Positions 9,262 to 18,673 of a stretch of DNA of 64,000 nucleotides are shown one piece after another. Positions within the stretch are counted from its first letter, which is position 1, and each line of letters opens with the position of its first letter. The position numbers were made by a program, and so were the translations under genes. Location of the stretch: positions 56,411 through 120,410 of the forward strand of contig DKYT01000020.1 in the NCBI GenBank assembly GCA_002492465.1. Reading direction: 5' to 3'. The notes under the pieces were generated by a model. It was not told the origin of the DNA. It saw only the letters and a program-made list of their open reading frames with translations, and did no database searches. The DNA is from Lachnospiraceae bacterium UBA7093 (GTDB lineage: Bacteria > Bacillota > Clostridia > Lachnospirales > Lachnospiraceae).

Positions 9262-10299
9262 CTATATCATATCCCAAGTAAGAATGGTGTCCTCCGGACA
9301 GTCGATCAGCAACTTTCTGCCTAAAACAATATCTAAAGATGCCGGTGATATCCCAGTACCTGGACGTTTTGCAATCAAATCTGCCTGCGATAAAACCTCT
9401 CCAGCTTTCATATCACGAGTAAGCACTAAGGAACGCCGTGCTTCCCTTCGAGGAATCATTTCACAGGGCAATACTGTCTTCTCACTCTGACCTAAAATTG
9501 TATTAATTAATTGAAAATTCTTCACCGCTTTTTTAAAGTCTTCCGGATCACCCGCATGATAATGATCATTACCTGGCAACGATTTATCTAATGTAAAATG
9601 TTTTTCTATAATCTCCGCTCCCAATAAATATGCTGTTGTTAAAATGGTCATAGTGTCATCTGGTAATGTGTGATCACTATACCCAATTTTTAAATCCGGA
9701 AATACTCTCTTTAATGTGGTAATGATATTTAAATTTGCATCTTCATTTTTACAAGGATAAGATAATACACAATGGAGAAGCGCTATATCATTATTCCCTG
9801 CCTCTTTAATAGCCCTAACTGCTGCTTCCACTTCCGATAAATAAGATGCTCCTACTGATAAATATATTGGTTTTCCTTTTTTTGCAATATGCTCAACAAA
9901 AGGAATATTACTCAAATCAGAAGAAGATATTTTATAAACATCAACCATATCATTCAAATAATCTGCTGATGCATAATCGAATGGAGTCGACATAAAATCA
10001 ATACCCATCTTATGGCAGTGCTCACACAGCATACCGTATTCCTTTTCTCCAAAAAAATCAAATTTTTTAAAAAGTTCATATTGTGTTTTAGTAGTTTCTT
10101 TTGTAATATCCCAATATGCTGGTGACATTTTTGAAGCAATTGTTCCTGCTTTATATGACTGAAATTTAATAGCATTTATTCCCGCTTCCTTAGCCTTCTC
10201 TACATAGTAAAGAGCCTCCTCCAAAGGTGTAACATCACGAACTTTTGCAGTATCATAAAAATTTACTCCTGCCTCTGCAATTACATACGGTTTATTCAT
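9262..10299 (-). CDS. neuB: NeuB-like nonulosonate (sialic acid family) synthase
   Basis: The 345-residue product has the two NeuB domains. A TIM barrel of about 275 residues shows YVIAEAGVNFYDTAKV, AIKFQSYK, KISSSDL, YSDHTLPDD and EKHFTLDKSLPGNDHYHAGDPE. A C-terminal antifreeze-like SAF domain follows (MKAGEVLSQADLIAKRPGTGISP). Such enzymes condense phosphoenolpyruvate with a six-carbon amino sugar to give a nine-carbon 2-keto acid. I chose ATG 10299 because AGGAGA lies seven bases upstream; a start at 10389 would add 30 non-homologous residues. The GNDHYH block differs from the GPDHxxS of sialic acid synthases, so the substrate may be another sugar. It neighbours the cytidylyltransferase fusion. 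Confidence 0.87.
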   Translation of the reverse strand: MNKPYVIAEAGVNFYDTAKVRDVTPLEEALYYVEKAKEAGINAIKFQSYKAGTIASKMSPAYWDITKETTKTQYELFKKFDFFGEKEYGMLCEHCHKMGIDFMSTPFDYASADYLNDMVDVYKISSSDLSNIPFVEHIAKKGKPIYLSVGASYLSEVEAAVRAIKEAGNNDIALLHCVLSYPCKNEDANLNIITTLKRVFPDLKIGYSDHTLPDDTMTILTTAYLLGAEIIEKHFTLDKSLPGNDHYHAGDPEDFKKAVKNFQLINTILGQSEKTVLPCEMIPRREARRSLVLTRDMKAGEVLSQADLIAKRPGTGISPASLDIVLGRKLLIDCPEDTILTWDMI

Positions 10300-10646
10300 A
10301 TTTTCTCCTGTATAATGTTTATAGAAGCTTAAACATATACTTTTCCTTTCTTTCAAATTTGTATTTATAATACATCCAAATGTTTTCATGGCACAGTATC
10401 ATAGCTTTACCTGAATTTTTACCCATCACCTCCTCAGATAGGTGAAGCACTTTTACAACTGTATATATTCGTGAGCAACTATGATGGCTTCTATTTATTA
10501 TCAGGAATTTACTTTTCTTGATTTCTGATAACAACATCATATATCTTCTATTAACTGTTCACTATAACTTGTGGATTTGTAGAGCTAAAGCTTTTCGGAT
10601 ATATATACCAATTGCTATTTTATAACTATACAATTTTATAAAATAA
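10300..10646 (-). other. 347-base gap, AT-rich, with a small open frame of doubtful value
   Basis: Between the NeuA/PseG-like gene and neuB there is no recognisable gene. A 73-codon frame (10540 to 10319, minus) reads VVKVLHLSEEVMGKNSGK in its middle, which sounds protein-like but has no evident start signal and matches no family I know; it may be the remnant of a lost gene. A short inverted repeat TCACCT/AGGTGA lies at 10426-10445. The ribosome site of neuB is at the left end. Confidence 0.3.
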
Positions 10647-12254
10647 TCATAAATTATCAATTAAATTCATAATATGTCTTCGCCCATTATAGAGATCTTT
10701 GCTTATCATTTTCATTTGTATTTTTTTACGTTCCGCCATAGTTGCATTAGCGAGCTTATCTAACGCTGCTTCCATCATATTATTTGATGGTTCTCTTCCT
10801 AAATAGTTAAACCCATTATTCTCGCACATAAAATCATGCTTTTCTTCACGCTCATTTTGTGCTATAGAAATTGTAGGAATCCCTAGCATAGCAAGTTCAA
10901 ATCCAGTACGTCCTCGTGAGGTAATTGCAATATCACACTGGCTCATTACCTCCGGCATGTTATCAATATTATATTTTATTTCAACATTATCCTGTCTATA
11001 TAAAAGTAATTCCTCAAAATTTGCTTTTGCCCTTCCTATTATGATGTGAAATTTCAGGCAACGATACTTTTCTTTTTTCACAATTTTTAAAATCCGGTCT
11101 GTATAATTTTGCGGGTCAGCTCCACCAAATGCCACCAAAACATCACATACTTTTTCTTTAATTAATATTGGTTCATATAATAAAAACAACTTTGATGCCA
11201 CAAAATACTCTGGTCCAAATTTTACATTGGGGAAAATACTTTTTTCGTAAAGAGCGTTAAAAACAATATCTGCTTGCTTCGCTCCCTCCCCTAAATCCTC
11301 AAAATTTATAATTTTGGCGTACGGCAATCTCTGTTTCAGTTCCGTCATATATTCAACAGTTGTCGAAAGAATATCATTGATAAAAATATCATATTGTTTT
11401 TCACCAATTACATTCATAAGTTCCGTTATACCATTGACCGGAATTAAATTATGTGTCGTTTGACCAAACATCTCCACCTTTGTTTGATTTATATCAAAAT
11501 AAATATCTGGTTTCGTAAAAAATTCATCTGCCAATTGAAATACACGATAAATATGACCTAAGCCTTGTTGATTGCTACCATTAACAAAAAAAGCAACTGA
11601 CTTTCTACAGAGTATGTTTTCAGCCTGTTTTAAATCTCCAAAAGTAAAAACATCAATTGACTCATCACTACTCAATTCAAACAACTCACATTTTTCCCCA
11701 ATTCTTGAATATTTTGTAATAAATTGAGGTTTGCTTATAAGAAAGGCTCCCGTTTCCATGTAAAATGGAGGAAGCTGATGCTTGTTTTTTCGCTCACTTT
11801 GCAATGGAACTAGTTCTTTATTTCCTGAAATAAACCAATAAAAACTTGCTTTATTTGCTACAGAAATCATTGTATCACAATTTTGGTTTATGCTCTGTTC
11901 AATCGCATGATCTAGTGTTTCAACTTTTAAGGTCGGAGAAATTGACTGCATTGTTACGATGTAATCATAATTGAAAAAATCATATTCCTCCTTAACATCA
12001 TAAACTACTTCATCAATTGCAACCTGTGTATTACATAAATTGGCATTTCGTCTTCTAACATTAACGCCCATTTGTTTTGCAATAGTTATTATCTCATTAG
12101 AATTCGTTGTTACAACAATATCCGTAACATATTTTGATTTTTTAGCATTGTTAATCGCATAATAAATCATAGGTTTTCCATTAATAATCCGAAGATTTTT
12201 ATTTGGAAGACTTGATGATCCTTCACATGCTGGAATAATTGCAAGTACCTTCAT
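10647..12254 (-). CDS. NeuA-like CMP-nonulosonate cytidylyltransferase fused to PseG-like glycosyl hydrolase/transferase
   Basis: The 535 residues hold two domains. Residues 1 to about 225 are a NeuA/PseF-type cytidylyltransferase (KVLAIIPAC.., GKPMIYYAINNAKK, DIVVTTNSNE, TMQSISPTLK). Residues about 230-535 resemble PseG, the UDP-sugar hydrolase with GT-B fold: GLGHIYRVFQLA contains the GHxxR of that family, VAFGGADPQN matches its GGxDxxN, and SRGRTGFELAMLGIPTISI is the donor-site region. PseG would release the amino sugar that NeuB uses; NeuA would then activate the acid with CTP. The loop normally IPARxGSKG reads IPACEGSSSL, so the usual Arg and Lys are replaced. I chose ATG 12254; the upstream alternative at 12275 would overlap the preceding gene. 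Confidence 0.8.
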   Translation of the reverse strand: MKVLAIIPACEGSSSLPNKNLRIINGKPMIYYAINNAKKSKYVTDIVVTTNSNEIITIAKQMGVNVRRRNANLCNTQVAIDEVVYDVKEEYDFFNYDYIVTMQSISPTLKVETLDHAIEQSINQNCDTMISVANKASFYWFISGNKELVPLQSERKNKHQLPPFYMETGAFLISKPQFITKYSRIGEKCELFELSSDESIDVFTFGDLKQAENILCRKSVAFFVNGSNQQGLGHIYRVFQLADEFFTKPDIYFDINQTKVEMFGQTTHNLIPVNGITELMNVIGEKQYDIFINDILSTTVEYMTELKQRLPYAKIINFEDLGEGAKQADIVFNALYEKSIFPNVKFGPEYFVASKLFLLYEPILIKEKVCDVLVAFGGADPQNYTDRILKIVKKEKYRCLKFHIIIGRAKANFEELLLYRQDNVEIKYNIDNMPEVMSQCDIAITSRGRTGFELAMLGIPTISIAQNEREEKHDFMCENNGFNYLGREPSNNMMEAALDKLANATMAERKKIQMKMISKDLYNGRRHIMNLIDNL

Positions 12255-12258
12255 AATT

Positions 12259-14046
12259 TTACCTATTTCGCTCATACCAATTTTGGTATCTCATACTTTC
12301 ATAAACATCTCTCTCTAAAAATGGGGCAACATCATCTATATCTGAAGATACAATACTCCCATCATCTAATTTTCTATTCATTACTCGAGGTTCAATCACT
12401 TGATCGGGATCCTGTGGCCATTCGCAAATTACAGCCCCATTTAAAGAATATACTTCTCTTATCTTCTCCATCAGATCACTATGCCCCATAATTTTAATAT
12501 ATGGTATTTCAAATGCCGCTGCCACCTTTTCAAAATCAGGCATTTCAACTCCTGTTTCCTCTGTACAGCCCACATAATTTCCGTTAAACATATTTGATTG
12601 AGAACGAACAATTCCTCTATATCCACCGTTACAACTTATAAATATTTTAACGGGGAGTTTATAATGTTTTATGGTCATCAACTCCTGAATGTTTAACATA
12701 ATACTGCCATCACCGGTAACAAGCGTGGTCACATCATTTGTGGCAACAGCAACTCCAATAGCAGCAGGAAGATCATATCCCATAGACCCACAATTCATAT
12801 TATTTATAATTCTTTGTTCTGGCTTTTCAATGCCCAACTGTAATACGTGAGCCGCTATCGTACTATTGCCAAGCACAATTATTGCATCTTCTTTTAACAC
12901 GGTTTGAAGGCATTTAGTAAAATAATAAGGATTTACAAAATTACTTTCATTAAATTTGTCTTGATATATTGGAAATTTATCACGTAACATATTACAATAT
13001 TTAAGCCATATATCCTTATTTCCAAAATCAAACTCATCTATACTGAGCAAATCATCTATAACATTTTTTATGTCTATACAAATCGGAATATCAATTCTCA
13101 ATGTTGGTTTTTTTAATTCATTTTCATCAACGTCAATTATCATTCGCCTCGATTTTGGCGAAAATTGTTCATAATTAAACCCTATCTGCCTATACGTCAT
13201 ACGACATCCCATGCCGATAATCAAATCAGCATTTTGCATTATAAAATTTCCCGCTCTTCCTCCTATTATACCAAATCCACCATAATATATTTCATCACTA
13301 TTTGCAAACAGATCTCCATTATAGGTAGCAGCAACCACTGGTACGTTCATTTTTTTAGCCAAAAGGCGAAACTTTTCAACATATCCCGTACTCCTTATTG
13401 CTGATCCAGCAAGGATTACTGGTCTTTCTGAAGATTTAATCTCATCAAGGAAACGCTTTCTGTCCCATTCTCCTCTTTCCGCTGCAGCTTTATAATGGCG
13501 TAAATCCTTTACTTCAATTTCTTTCCCCTGTATGTCTAACGGTATATCTATCCAGCACGGACCTTTTCTTCCGGAATTAGCAAGATAAACAGCTTTTTCC
13601 AATTCATATATTACATCATACGCATTTTTAACCATAGACACATATTTCGTCAAACATTTTACTGTCTCAACAATATTATGCTCCTGCTCACCCATAAACC
13701 TTAGTGGCAGTCCTGTACTATCAGCTGTTGTAGGATATCTAACCTGCCCTGATATAACGAGTATTGGATAATTGTCTTGAAAAGCACCAAGCACACCAGT
13801 AATTGCATTTGTTCCTCCCGGTCCCGTTGTAACGCAAACAACAGCCATTTTCCCTGACGCTCTTACATAACCTTCTGCAGCCATCGAACACGCTTGCTCA
13901 TGCTGATTATAAATTACATGTAAACGTTCATCATGTCCAAATGCGTCATTAAGAAACATGGAACCGCCTCCGACCAGAGAGAACACTTCTTGTATATTAT
14001 TTTCAACTAAAAAATCTGCTATTACATCTGCAACCCTTTTTTTCAT
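12259..14046 (-). CDS. ThDP-dependent acetolactate synthase-like enzyme (YerE-like)
   Basis: The 595 residues carry the three domains of the ThDP decarboxylase family: N-terminal PYR domain with the cofactor-activating Glu near 50 (NQHEQACSMAAEGYVRASG), a central domain, and a C-terminal PP domain with GDGSIMLNIQEL about 25 residues before SCNGGY. In polysaccharide loci with rfbF-rfbG-rfbH genes, as in Yersinia, the homologue YerE transfers a two-carbon unit from pyruvate onto a CDP-4-keto-3,6-dideoxyhexose to create a branched sugar (yersiniose). The same companions occur here at 16727-21869. An ordinary acetolactate synthase role is less likely because no regulatory subunit or ilv genes are near. 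Confidence 0.75.
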   Translation of the reverse strand: MKKRVADVIADFLVENNIQEVFSLVGGGSMFLNDAFGHDERLHVIYNQHEQACSMAAEGYVRASGKMAVVCVTTGPGGTNAITGVLGAFQDNYPILVISGQVRYPTTADSTGLPLRFMGEQEHNIVETVKCLTKYVSMVKNAYDVIYELEKAVYLANSGRKGPCWIDIPLDIQGKEIEVKDLRHYKAAAERGEWDRKRFLDEIKSSERPVILAGSAIRSTGYVEKFRLLAKKMNVPVVAATYNGDLFANSDEIYYGGFGIIGGRAGNFIMQNADLIIGMGCRMTYRQIGFNYEQFSPKSRRMIIDVDENELKKPTLRIDIPICIDIKNVIDDLLSIDEFDFGNKDIWLKYCNMLRDKFPIYQDKFNESNFVNPYYFTKCLQTVLKEDAIIVLGNSTIAAHVLQLGIEKPEQRIINNMNCGSMGYDLPAAIGVAVATNDVTTLVTGDGSIMLNIQELMTIKHYKLPVKIFISCNGGYRGIVRSQSNMFNGNYVGCTEETGVEMPDFEKVAAAFEIPYIKIMGHSDLMEKIREVYSLNGAVICEWPQDPDQVIEPRVMNRKLDDGSIVSSDIDDVAPFLERDVYESMRYQNWYERNR

Positions 14047-14064
14047 ATTTTTCCCCCTACATCA

Positions 14065-15408
14065 TTAATCGTTACAATTTAAGTTATCTTGAGAAACGAA
14101 TTTCCTTTTGCACATTATTATATTACTGTCCCTAAATCCAATGCTCTCACATATATCAGATGCTACGCGTGCCGCAAGGTATGCCGTTATAACGACATAG
14201 AAATCATTCTCTTTTATCCTATTCCGTAATTCATCAGGATGTTTTGAGACAAGTCCTTTATATTTTATCGTCTTAAACATATCATATATTTCCACAAGTT
14301 TGGCATTTGGAAACTCCTCTGAAATATACTTAAACAAATGATCTGCATTATCATTTATTCCCCAAAAAGCATAGGTAATATTTTTATTTTTATTCCATTT
14401 CTTTCTTATTTCCTCCAATGCATCTTCATAATAGAGCACTTGATTTGAACTGTTTTGAGCATAGTGCTTATTATTTTTTTGCAAATCAGTTATTGTTAAT
14501 ATATCTTGATATTTTTCTGCTACATCTTTTATACGATTAATTGCAATTTTTTTTATCAAGCTTTTAACATCTTTAAAATCAATTTGATTTACATTCCAAT
14601 CTATCTCTCTAAAATTTTCTTCTGTATAAATTGGAAAATAATTTTGTATCCAACTAAAGCGAAAAGTATATTTTTCCAATGTTATAATTGCTGGAATATT
14701 TTGTGATAACGCTAACACTGCCCCATGAAACCTGGAAGTGACTATTAGCTTCACATTGTTTTTATATGCCGCCATTACCCCTTTTGCCCATTGGGACGGT
14801 ACAAACTCTTTTGGTAGTTCTTCTTTACGACAATACATTTCCTGGGATAAAAAGGCTATGTTTTTCTTTAATGACTTTGGTATATAATCTGCTACTTTGT
14901 AAGGAACATCAATAAAAAGTATTTTTCCCTCTTTATCCTGCAAACTACCTTCTTCTGGAATATCTATTACAGAAGCGGTACAACCATTTAAATAACAATC
15001 AATTCCATTTGTCTTTAAATAAACATATGAACGTTCATCTCGGCATCCGACTGGCTCATAGGTTTTAAGACATCTTAATTGTTTTTCATTCATATTCGTA
15101 TCAGCAAAGCACATACCAAGGAAAACAGGAATGATATCTGGAGATAAATTCTCCAATATATCATTATATCCCACATAACTATCCAAGGCTATATTCATAG
15201 CTACAATCAAACTTTCTCCACGATAAGCTGTTAGATCCTTTATACTTAACCTGACAATATCAATTTCAGTTATCCCCATTTCTTGATAAAGCTGTTCCAC
15301 AACCAGATATTCTGCAGCATCTCCAATATTTAATAATGCTTTGTTATTCCAAGAATTTTTCCAATACCATTCTACAGTTAAATCAAAATCTATCAATCCA
15401 AATTTCAT
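14065..15408 (-). CDS. Polysaccharide pyruvyl transferase-family protein with C-terminal Rossmann-like extension
   Basis: Residues 1 to about 320 fit the PF04230 pattern: MKFGLIDFDLT, ALLNIGDAAEYL, VFLGMCFADTN, EPVGCRDERSYVYL, and VTSRFHGAVLALSQNIPAI, the conserved site shared with CsaB and WcaK. These proteins add a pyruvate ketal to a sugar or act as transferases. The last 100 residues (from ITYAFWGIND) look like the small nucleotide-binding-like module often appended to capsule enzymes. Start ATG 15408 is preferred because GAGG lies six bases before it; starting at 15474 would overlap the next gene. It may cooperate with the ThDP enzyme four genes after rfbH, but its acceptor is unknown. 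Confidence 0.75.
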   Translation of the reverse strand: MKFGLIDFDLTVEWYWKNSWNNKALLNIGDAAEYLVVEQLYQEMGITEIDIVRLSIKDLTAYRGESLIVAMNIALDSYVGYNDILENLSPDIIPVFLGMCFADTNMNEKQLRCLKTYEPVGCRDERSYVYLKTNGIDCYLNGCTASVIDIPEEGSLQDKEGKILFIDVPYKVADYIPKSLKKNIAFLSQEMYCRKEELPKEFVPSQWAKGVMAAYKNNVKLIVTSRFHGAVLALSQNIPAIITLEKYTFRFSWIQNYFPIYTEENFREIDWNVNQIDFKDVKSLIKKIAINRIKDVAEKYQDILTITDLQKNNKHYAQNSSNQVLYYEDALEEIRKKWNKNKNITYAFWGINDNADHLFKYISEEFPNAKLVEIYDMFKTIKYKGLVSKHPDELRNRIKENDFYVVITAYLAARVASDICESIGFRDSNIIMCKRKFVSQDNLNCND

Positions 15409-15424
15409 TTTATACCTCAGGCTT

Positions 15425-16708
15425 CTACCATAATCCTTTTTCAAAAACATAGACATCTTCAAACTTACCTTCATTCAATATAAGCGCTGTTCTCATGCCG
15501 CTTGACATTGAACCAATGAGAGATGTACACCTAGAGAGAAGTGCAACTTCTGTAATATAGTCAAGATTCGTCTGATATTTATTTCCTTCATAATACATAG
15601 GATTTTTTGTAATCCCATCAGCAGGACGTTCAAACGTATCTCTCATTCTGGGAAGAACAATAAGCTTATCTTCAAACTCCTCCTTCATAGTATCAACCAA
15701 TTCTTGCATTTCATTTACAAAAAAGATATAATCCATCTCCCACTCATCCATATATGTATGTACCGTATCCTTTAATTCACCCATGCTGACCTGCATAGGA
15801 TGACTATGGTAGGGTGTTCCTGTTCGCCCATATGAAGCACCGCGTACCACCACCCCGAGCACGCGTTTGTTTGCAGGAAATAATTTCTTGTAAAATTCAT
15901 CAACATACTTCAATGTATTGTCATTTAGCGGAATTGCCCAAGTATATTTCGTACATTTATCAACTAATGCTGAAGCATACTCATTAAATGGCGGAGTCAT
16001 TGCACAATTAGGTATATATCCATACTGACCAATATTCTGTGTTGATAAAATTACATTTTTGCTTTGATATACTTCTTCTAATGTGTAATTGCTTGGTTGC
16101 TTCCAATAATATTCCCAAGAATTTTTTGTTCCATTCACTGGATAGTCTTCTGCATGTGGCAACTTACCATAATTTTCCCAATCTACAACTGGCACCCAAT
16201 TATTTTCCATTGCGTAACTTAATTTTTGCACCACATAATAATATTGTGTTAAAAGATTTGCCACATTGCGATATATTAATTCATTAGGTTCCAAAAAATA
16301 ATATGGACGAATCACGTAAAATATAATATCAGGATTTTTATCTCCAAAAGATTTTCTTTGTTCCGCCCCCTTTGTAAACAACTCTTTCCTCAATGATGCT
16401 CGTTTTAGAGCGAGAGGTAAACTCATATAACGATTTGCTATATCAGTATAAAACTGTTCAAACCTAAAAAGCATCGTTCCATATTTTTCACTTGGAATTA
16501 ACCACACTGCAATCGTTTTTAAAACTCCAAATACCAGTGATACCACTAGCACAATTGGCCAAAACAAAATTTTCCAAAAAACTCTCAATTCTAAATTACT
16601 TGTCATTATTCTCTTAGTTTTATTTATTTTGTGATTAACTTCTTTCCGCCATCTTTCAGGTGTAATTGCTCCTATTAAAATAAGAATAAATTTTCCAATT
16701 TCTTTCAT
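15425..16708 (-). CDS. Putative fucosyltransferase-superfamily protein (NodZ/FUT8-like), membrane-anchored
   Basis: The 427-residue protein is one of three paralogues in this window (with 17645-18658 and 33922-34953). Common blocks are the W.P.VDxxNY segment with VNGTKNSWEYYWKQP, a Gly-Val-hydrophobic-R block RVLGVVVRGASYG, a late YIFFVNEMQELVDTMK block equal to the nucleotide-sugar site of GT23-like enzymes, and LSRCTSLIGSMSSGMRTAL near the end. Residues about 40-72 are strongly hydrophobic and probably anchor it to the membrane; the paralogues lack this. I infer a GDP-sugar-dependent transferase related to NodZ/FUT8, but the exact activity is unproven. Confidence 0.6.
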   Translation of the reverse strand: MKEIGKFILILIGAITPERWRKEVNHKINKTKRIMTSNLELRVFWKILFWPIVLVVSLVFGVLKTIAVWLIPSEKYGTMLFRFEQFYTDIANRYMSLPLALKRASLRKELFTKGAEQRKSFGDKNPDIIFYVIRPYYFLEPNELIYRNVANLLTQYYYVVQKLSYAMENNWVPVVDWENYGKLPHAEDYPVNGTKNSWEYYWKQPSNYTLEEVYQSKNVILSTQNIGQYGYIPNCAMTPPFNEYASALVDKCTKYTWAIPLNDNTLKYVDEFYKKLFPANKRVLGVVVRGASYGRTGTPYHSHPMQVSMGELKDTVHTYMDEWEMDYIFFVNEMQELVDTMKEEFEDKLIVLPRMRDTFERPADGITKNPMYYEGNKYQTNLDYITEVALLSRCTSLIGSMSSGMRTALILNEGKFEDVYVFEKGLW

Positions 16709-16726
16709 TTCCTTATTCTCCTTACT

Positions 16727-17617
16727 TTATTGATATAAAAGTGAATATATATCAATTTCATCCAAAATGCTTGCGTAATATTCTACTAAACACTTAACAG
16801 CCTGTTCAAAACCAATAAATCTAAACTCTCCAATTTCATTCAGCAGTCGCTCGTTACTTGCTGAATATTCATTTGCCAATCCGTCTTTGCATATATAAAT
16901 TGGTACATCCTTTTCACATACCTTATTCACAATATGTGCAATAGAGATTAAATCCCGCTGTGTTCCCGATGTTACATTATATGACTTGTAATGCGGTTCA
17001 TTGTCAACAAACCACTTAACTATTTTGCAAAAATCATCTATAAACAAATAATCAAAGAAAACATTCTGTCTAATGGTAATTGGTAAGTTCTTCAATGCCT
17101 TGCAACAGGCACCCGAAATAAATGTTGTACGCCAATTTTCATACTTTCCAAACAACCCAAATATGCGCAAATTAAATATATTCGGGCTATTCTCAATTTC
17201 TTTGCCAATAATATACTTGGAAAACCCATAATCTGATAGTGGAATACCATTATCAAATGTACTTTCATCTACATTAGAAATTGACATACTTTTATCATAT
17301 TCTGCTCCTGATCCAAAGTAAATCATCTTTCCAAATAATTTGCTCCATTTTGAAAGATTAAAAAACATTCGCAAATTACTATCTAATTCGTTATACGTTT
17401 TCCCCCTTTCCAATCGAATTGGATTACAAATAGCAGCATTAATTACCACATCAAAGTATTCTTTTTTTAAAAAGGCTAAGACAGCCTTTTCATCAATCAA
17501 GTTTAATTGCGTACTGGAAGGAGCAGTCACAGAGTATTCGTCTGAATAATCTTCAAAGTACTCTACCAAATTCCGTCCAATAAATCCGTTTCCACCTAAT
17601 ATCAATATTTTTTTCAT
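16727..17617 (-). CDS. NAD-dependent epimerase/dehydratase (extended SDR), likely CDP-sugar C4-reductase
   Basis: The 296-residue product begins with the nucleotide-binding motif ILGGNGFIG at 6-14 and has VVINAAICNP, the Ser of YFGSGAEYD and the catalytic YGFSK. This is an extended short-chain dehydrogenase as in CDP-abequose synthase, CDP-paratose synthase or YerF. In its position near rfbF, rfbH, rfbG and the ThDP enzyme the simplest role is final reduction at C4 (or in the side chain) of the CDP-3,6-dideoxy sugar. ATG 17617 is preferred over 17635 because GGTGG precedes it and the motif then sits at the usual place. Confidence 0.75.
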   Translation of the reverse strand: MKKILILGGNGFIGRNLVEYFEDYSDEYSVTAPSSTQLNLIDEKAVLAFLKKEYFDVVINAAICNPIRLERGKTYNELDSNLRMFFNLSKWSKLFGKMIYFGSGAEYDKSMSISNVDESTFDNGIPLSDYGFSKYIIGKEIENSPNIFNLRIFGLFGKYENWRTTFISGACCKALKNLPITIRQNVFFDYLFIDDFCKIVKWFVDNEPHYKSYNVTSGTQRDLISIAHIVNKVCEKDVPIYICKDGLANEYSASNERLLNEIGEFRFIGFEQAVKCLVEYYASILDEIDIYSLLYQ

Positions 17618-17644
17618 AGTTGAATTACCACCCATGTATCTGTT

Positions 17645-18658
17645 TTAACCACTTTCGAAAAACCCCCGCTCAATAATTTCGCAATGTTCATACTTCATAT
17701 TGTTTCTAATTATGGCATACCTTAATCCACTCGTAATAGAGCCAATCAATGCACTGCATTTTGCCAATAGTTCCATCTCCGTCAAATAATCCAAAGAAGT
17801 TTGATAAATATTTTCCATCGTATACATGGGATTAGGATTTTGCTTATTATATGTGCGCCCCTCCCTGCATCGCTTTCTTGGCAAAACAATAAGCTTATCC
17901 CCAAATATTTTATCAAAATCCTCAACCGCACTTTGTTCATCAGAAGTCAAAAAAATATACTCCATATTCCATTCTTCATATCTTCTTTTAACCAATTCCA
18001 CTAACTCATTTACCGCAGGCTGAATAGGGTGCCCACTACCATGATAATAACAATTGGTAGAATGACCTCCATAACGCACAGCAACACCCAAAATCTTACT
18101 TTCTTTTGGGAATAATCCATTTTCCTTTTTGCTAATATATATTTGAGTATTTTTATTTAATTCAGCTTGTTTCATAAGCCCATAAAACATACTGATCGTT
18201 TGCTTATCTGAATATTCATGTGCATCATATCCCATATTCCATTGCATAAACCAACTTCTTTTGGATAACACTACATTTTTGCTTTTATATGCATCATCTA
18301 ATGCAATTCGACCTGGCTGCTCCCAAAAATATTCCCATGGATTCATTGTTCCATTTATTTTTTCCATTTTTCCATTATAAACAGGATAATTCATTTGATC
18401 AACTACTGGAATCCACTGCCTCTCATTGGCGTATTTAATATGCGACAATACATAAAAATAATTCGCTAATAAATTATGAATTGGACCGGTATATAAGCGA
18501 GACTTATCATCAATACTCCGTATAATGTAAACTACATCTTCGGCATTTTCTCCTCCAAAACATTTGCGCCTTTCTGATGTTTTCACATGATATAAAATGT
18601 TTTTAACAGTATTAATACATCCCCACTTTTTAAAGTACTTTATTATCTTTTTAATCAT
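17645..18658 (-). CDS. Putative fucosyltransferase-superfamily protein (NodZ/FUT8-like)
   Basis: This 337-residue protein is a second member of the local family. It shares with its paralogues the block MNPWEYFWEQPG near 105, ILGVAVRYGGHSTN near 190 in place of the HxRRTD-type motif, YIFLTSDEQSAVEDF near 250, and LAKCSALIGSITSGLRYA close to the end. It has no membrane segment. It stands between rfbF and the SDR gene, so it could be the transferase for the CDP sugar or add a further sugar to it; the fold assignment is by motif resemblance only. Confidence 0.58.
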   Translation of the reverse strand: MIKKIIKYFKKWGCINTVKNILYHVKTSERRKCFGGENAEDVVYIIRSIDDKSRLYTGPIHNLLANYFYVLSHIKYANERQWIPVVDQMNYPVYNGKMEKINGTMNPWEYFWEQPGRIALDDAYKSKNVVLSKRSWFMQWNMGYDAHEYSDKQTISMFYGLMKQAELNKNTQIYISKKENGLFPKESKILGVAVRYGGHSTNCYYHGSGHPIQPAVNELVELVKRRYEEWNMEYIFLTSDEQSAVEDFDKIFGDKLIVLPRKRCREGRTYNKQNPNPMYTMENIYQTSLDYLTEMELLAKCSALIGSITSGLRYAIIRNNMKYEHCEIIERGFFESG

Positions 18659-18673
18659 AAAGTGCCATCCATA

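Noticed and set aside
10426..10445. Inverted repeat TCACCT/AGGTGA as a terminator
   Set aside because: Stem of only six pairs, no following T run on the minus strand.
12255..12275. Longer start of the NeuA/PseG fusion at 12275
   Set aside because: It would overlap the ThDP gene and add seven residues before the conserved KVLAIIPA start.
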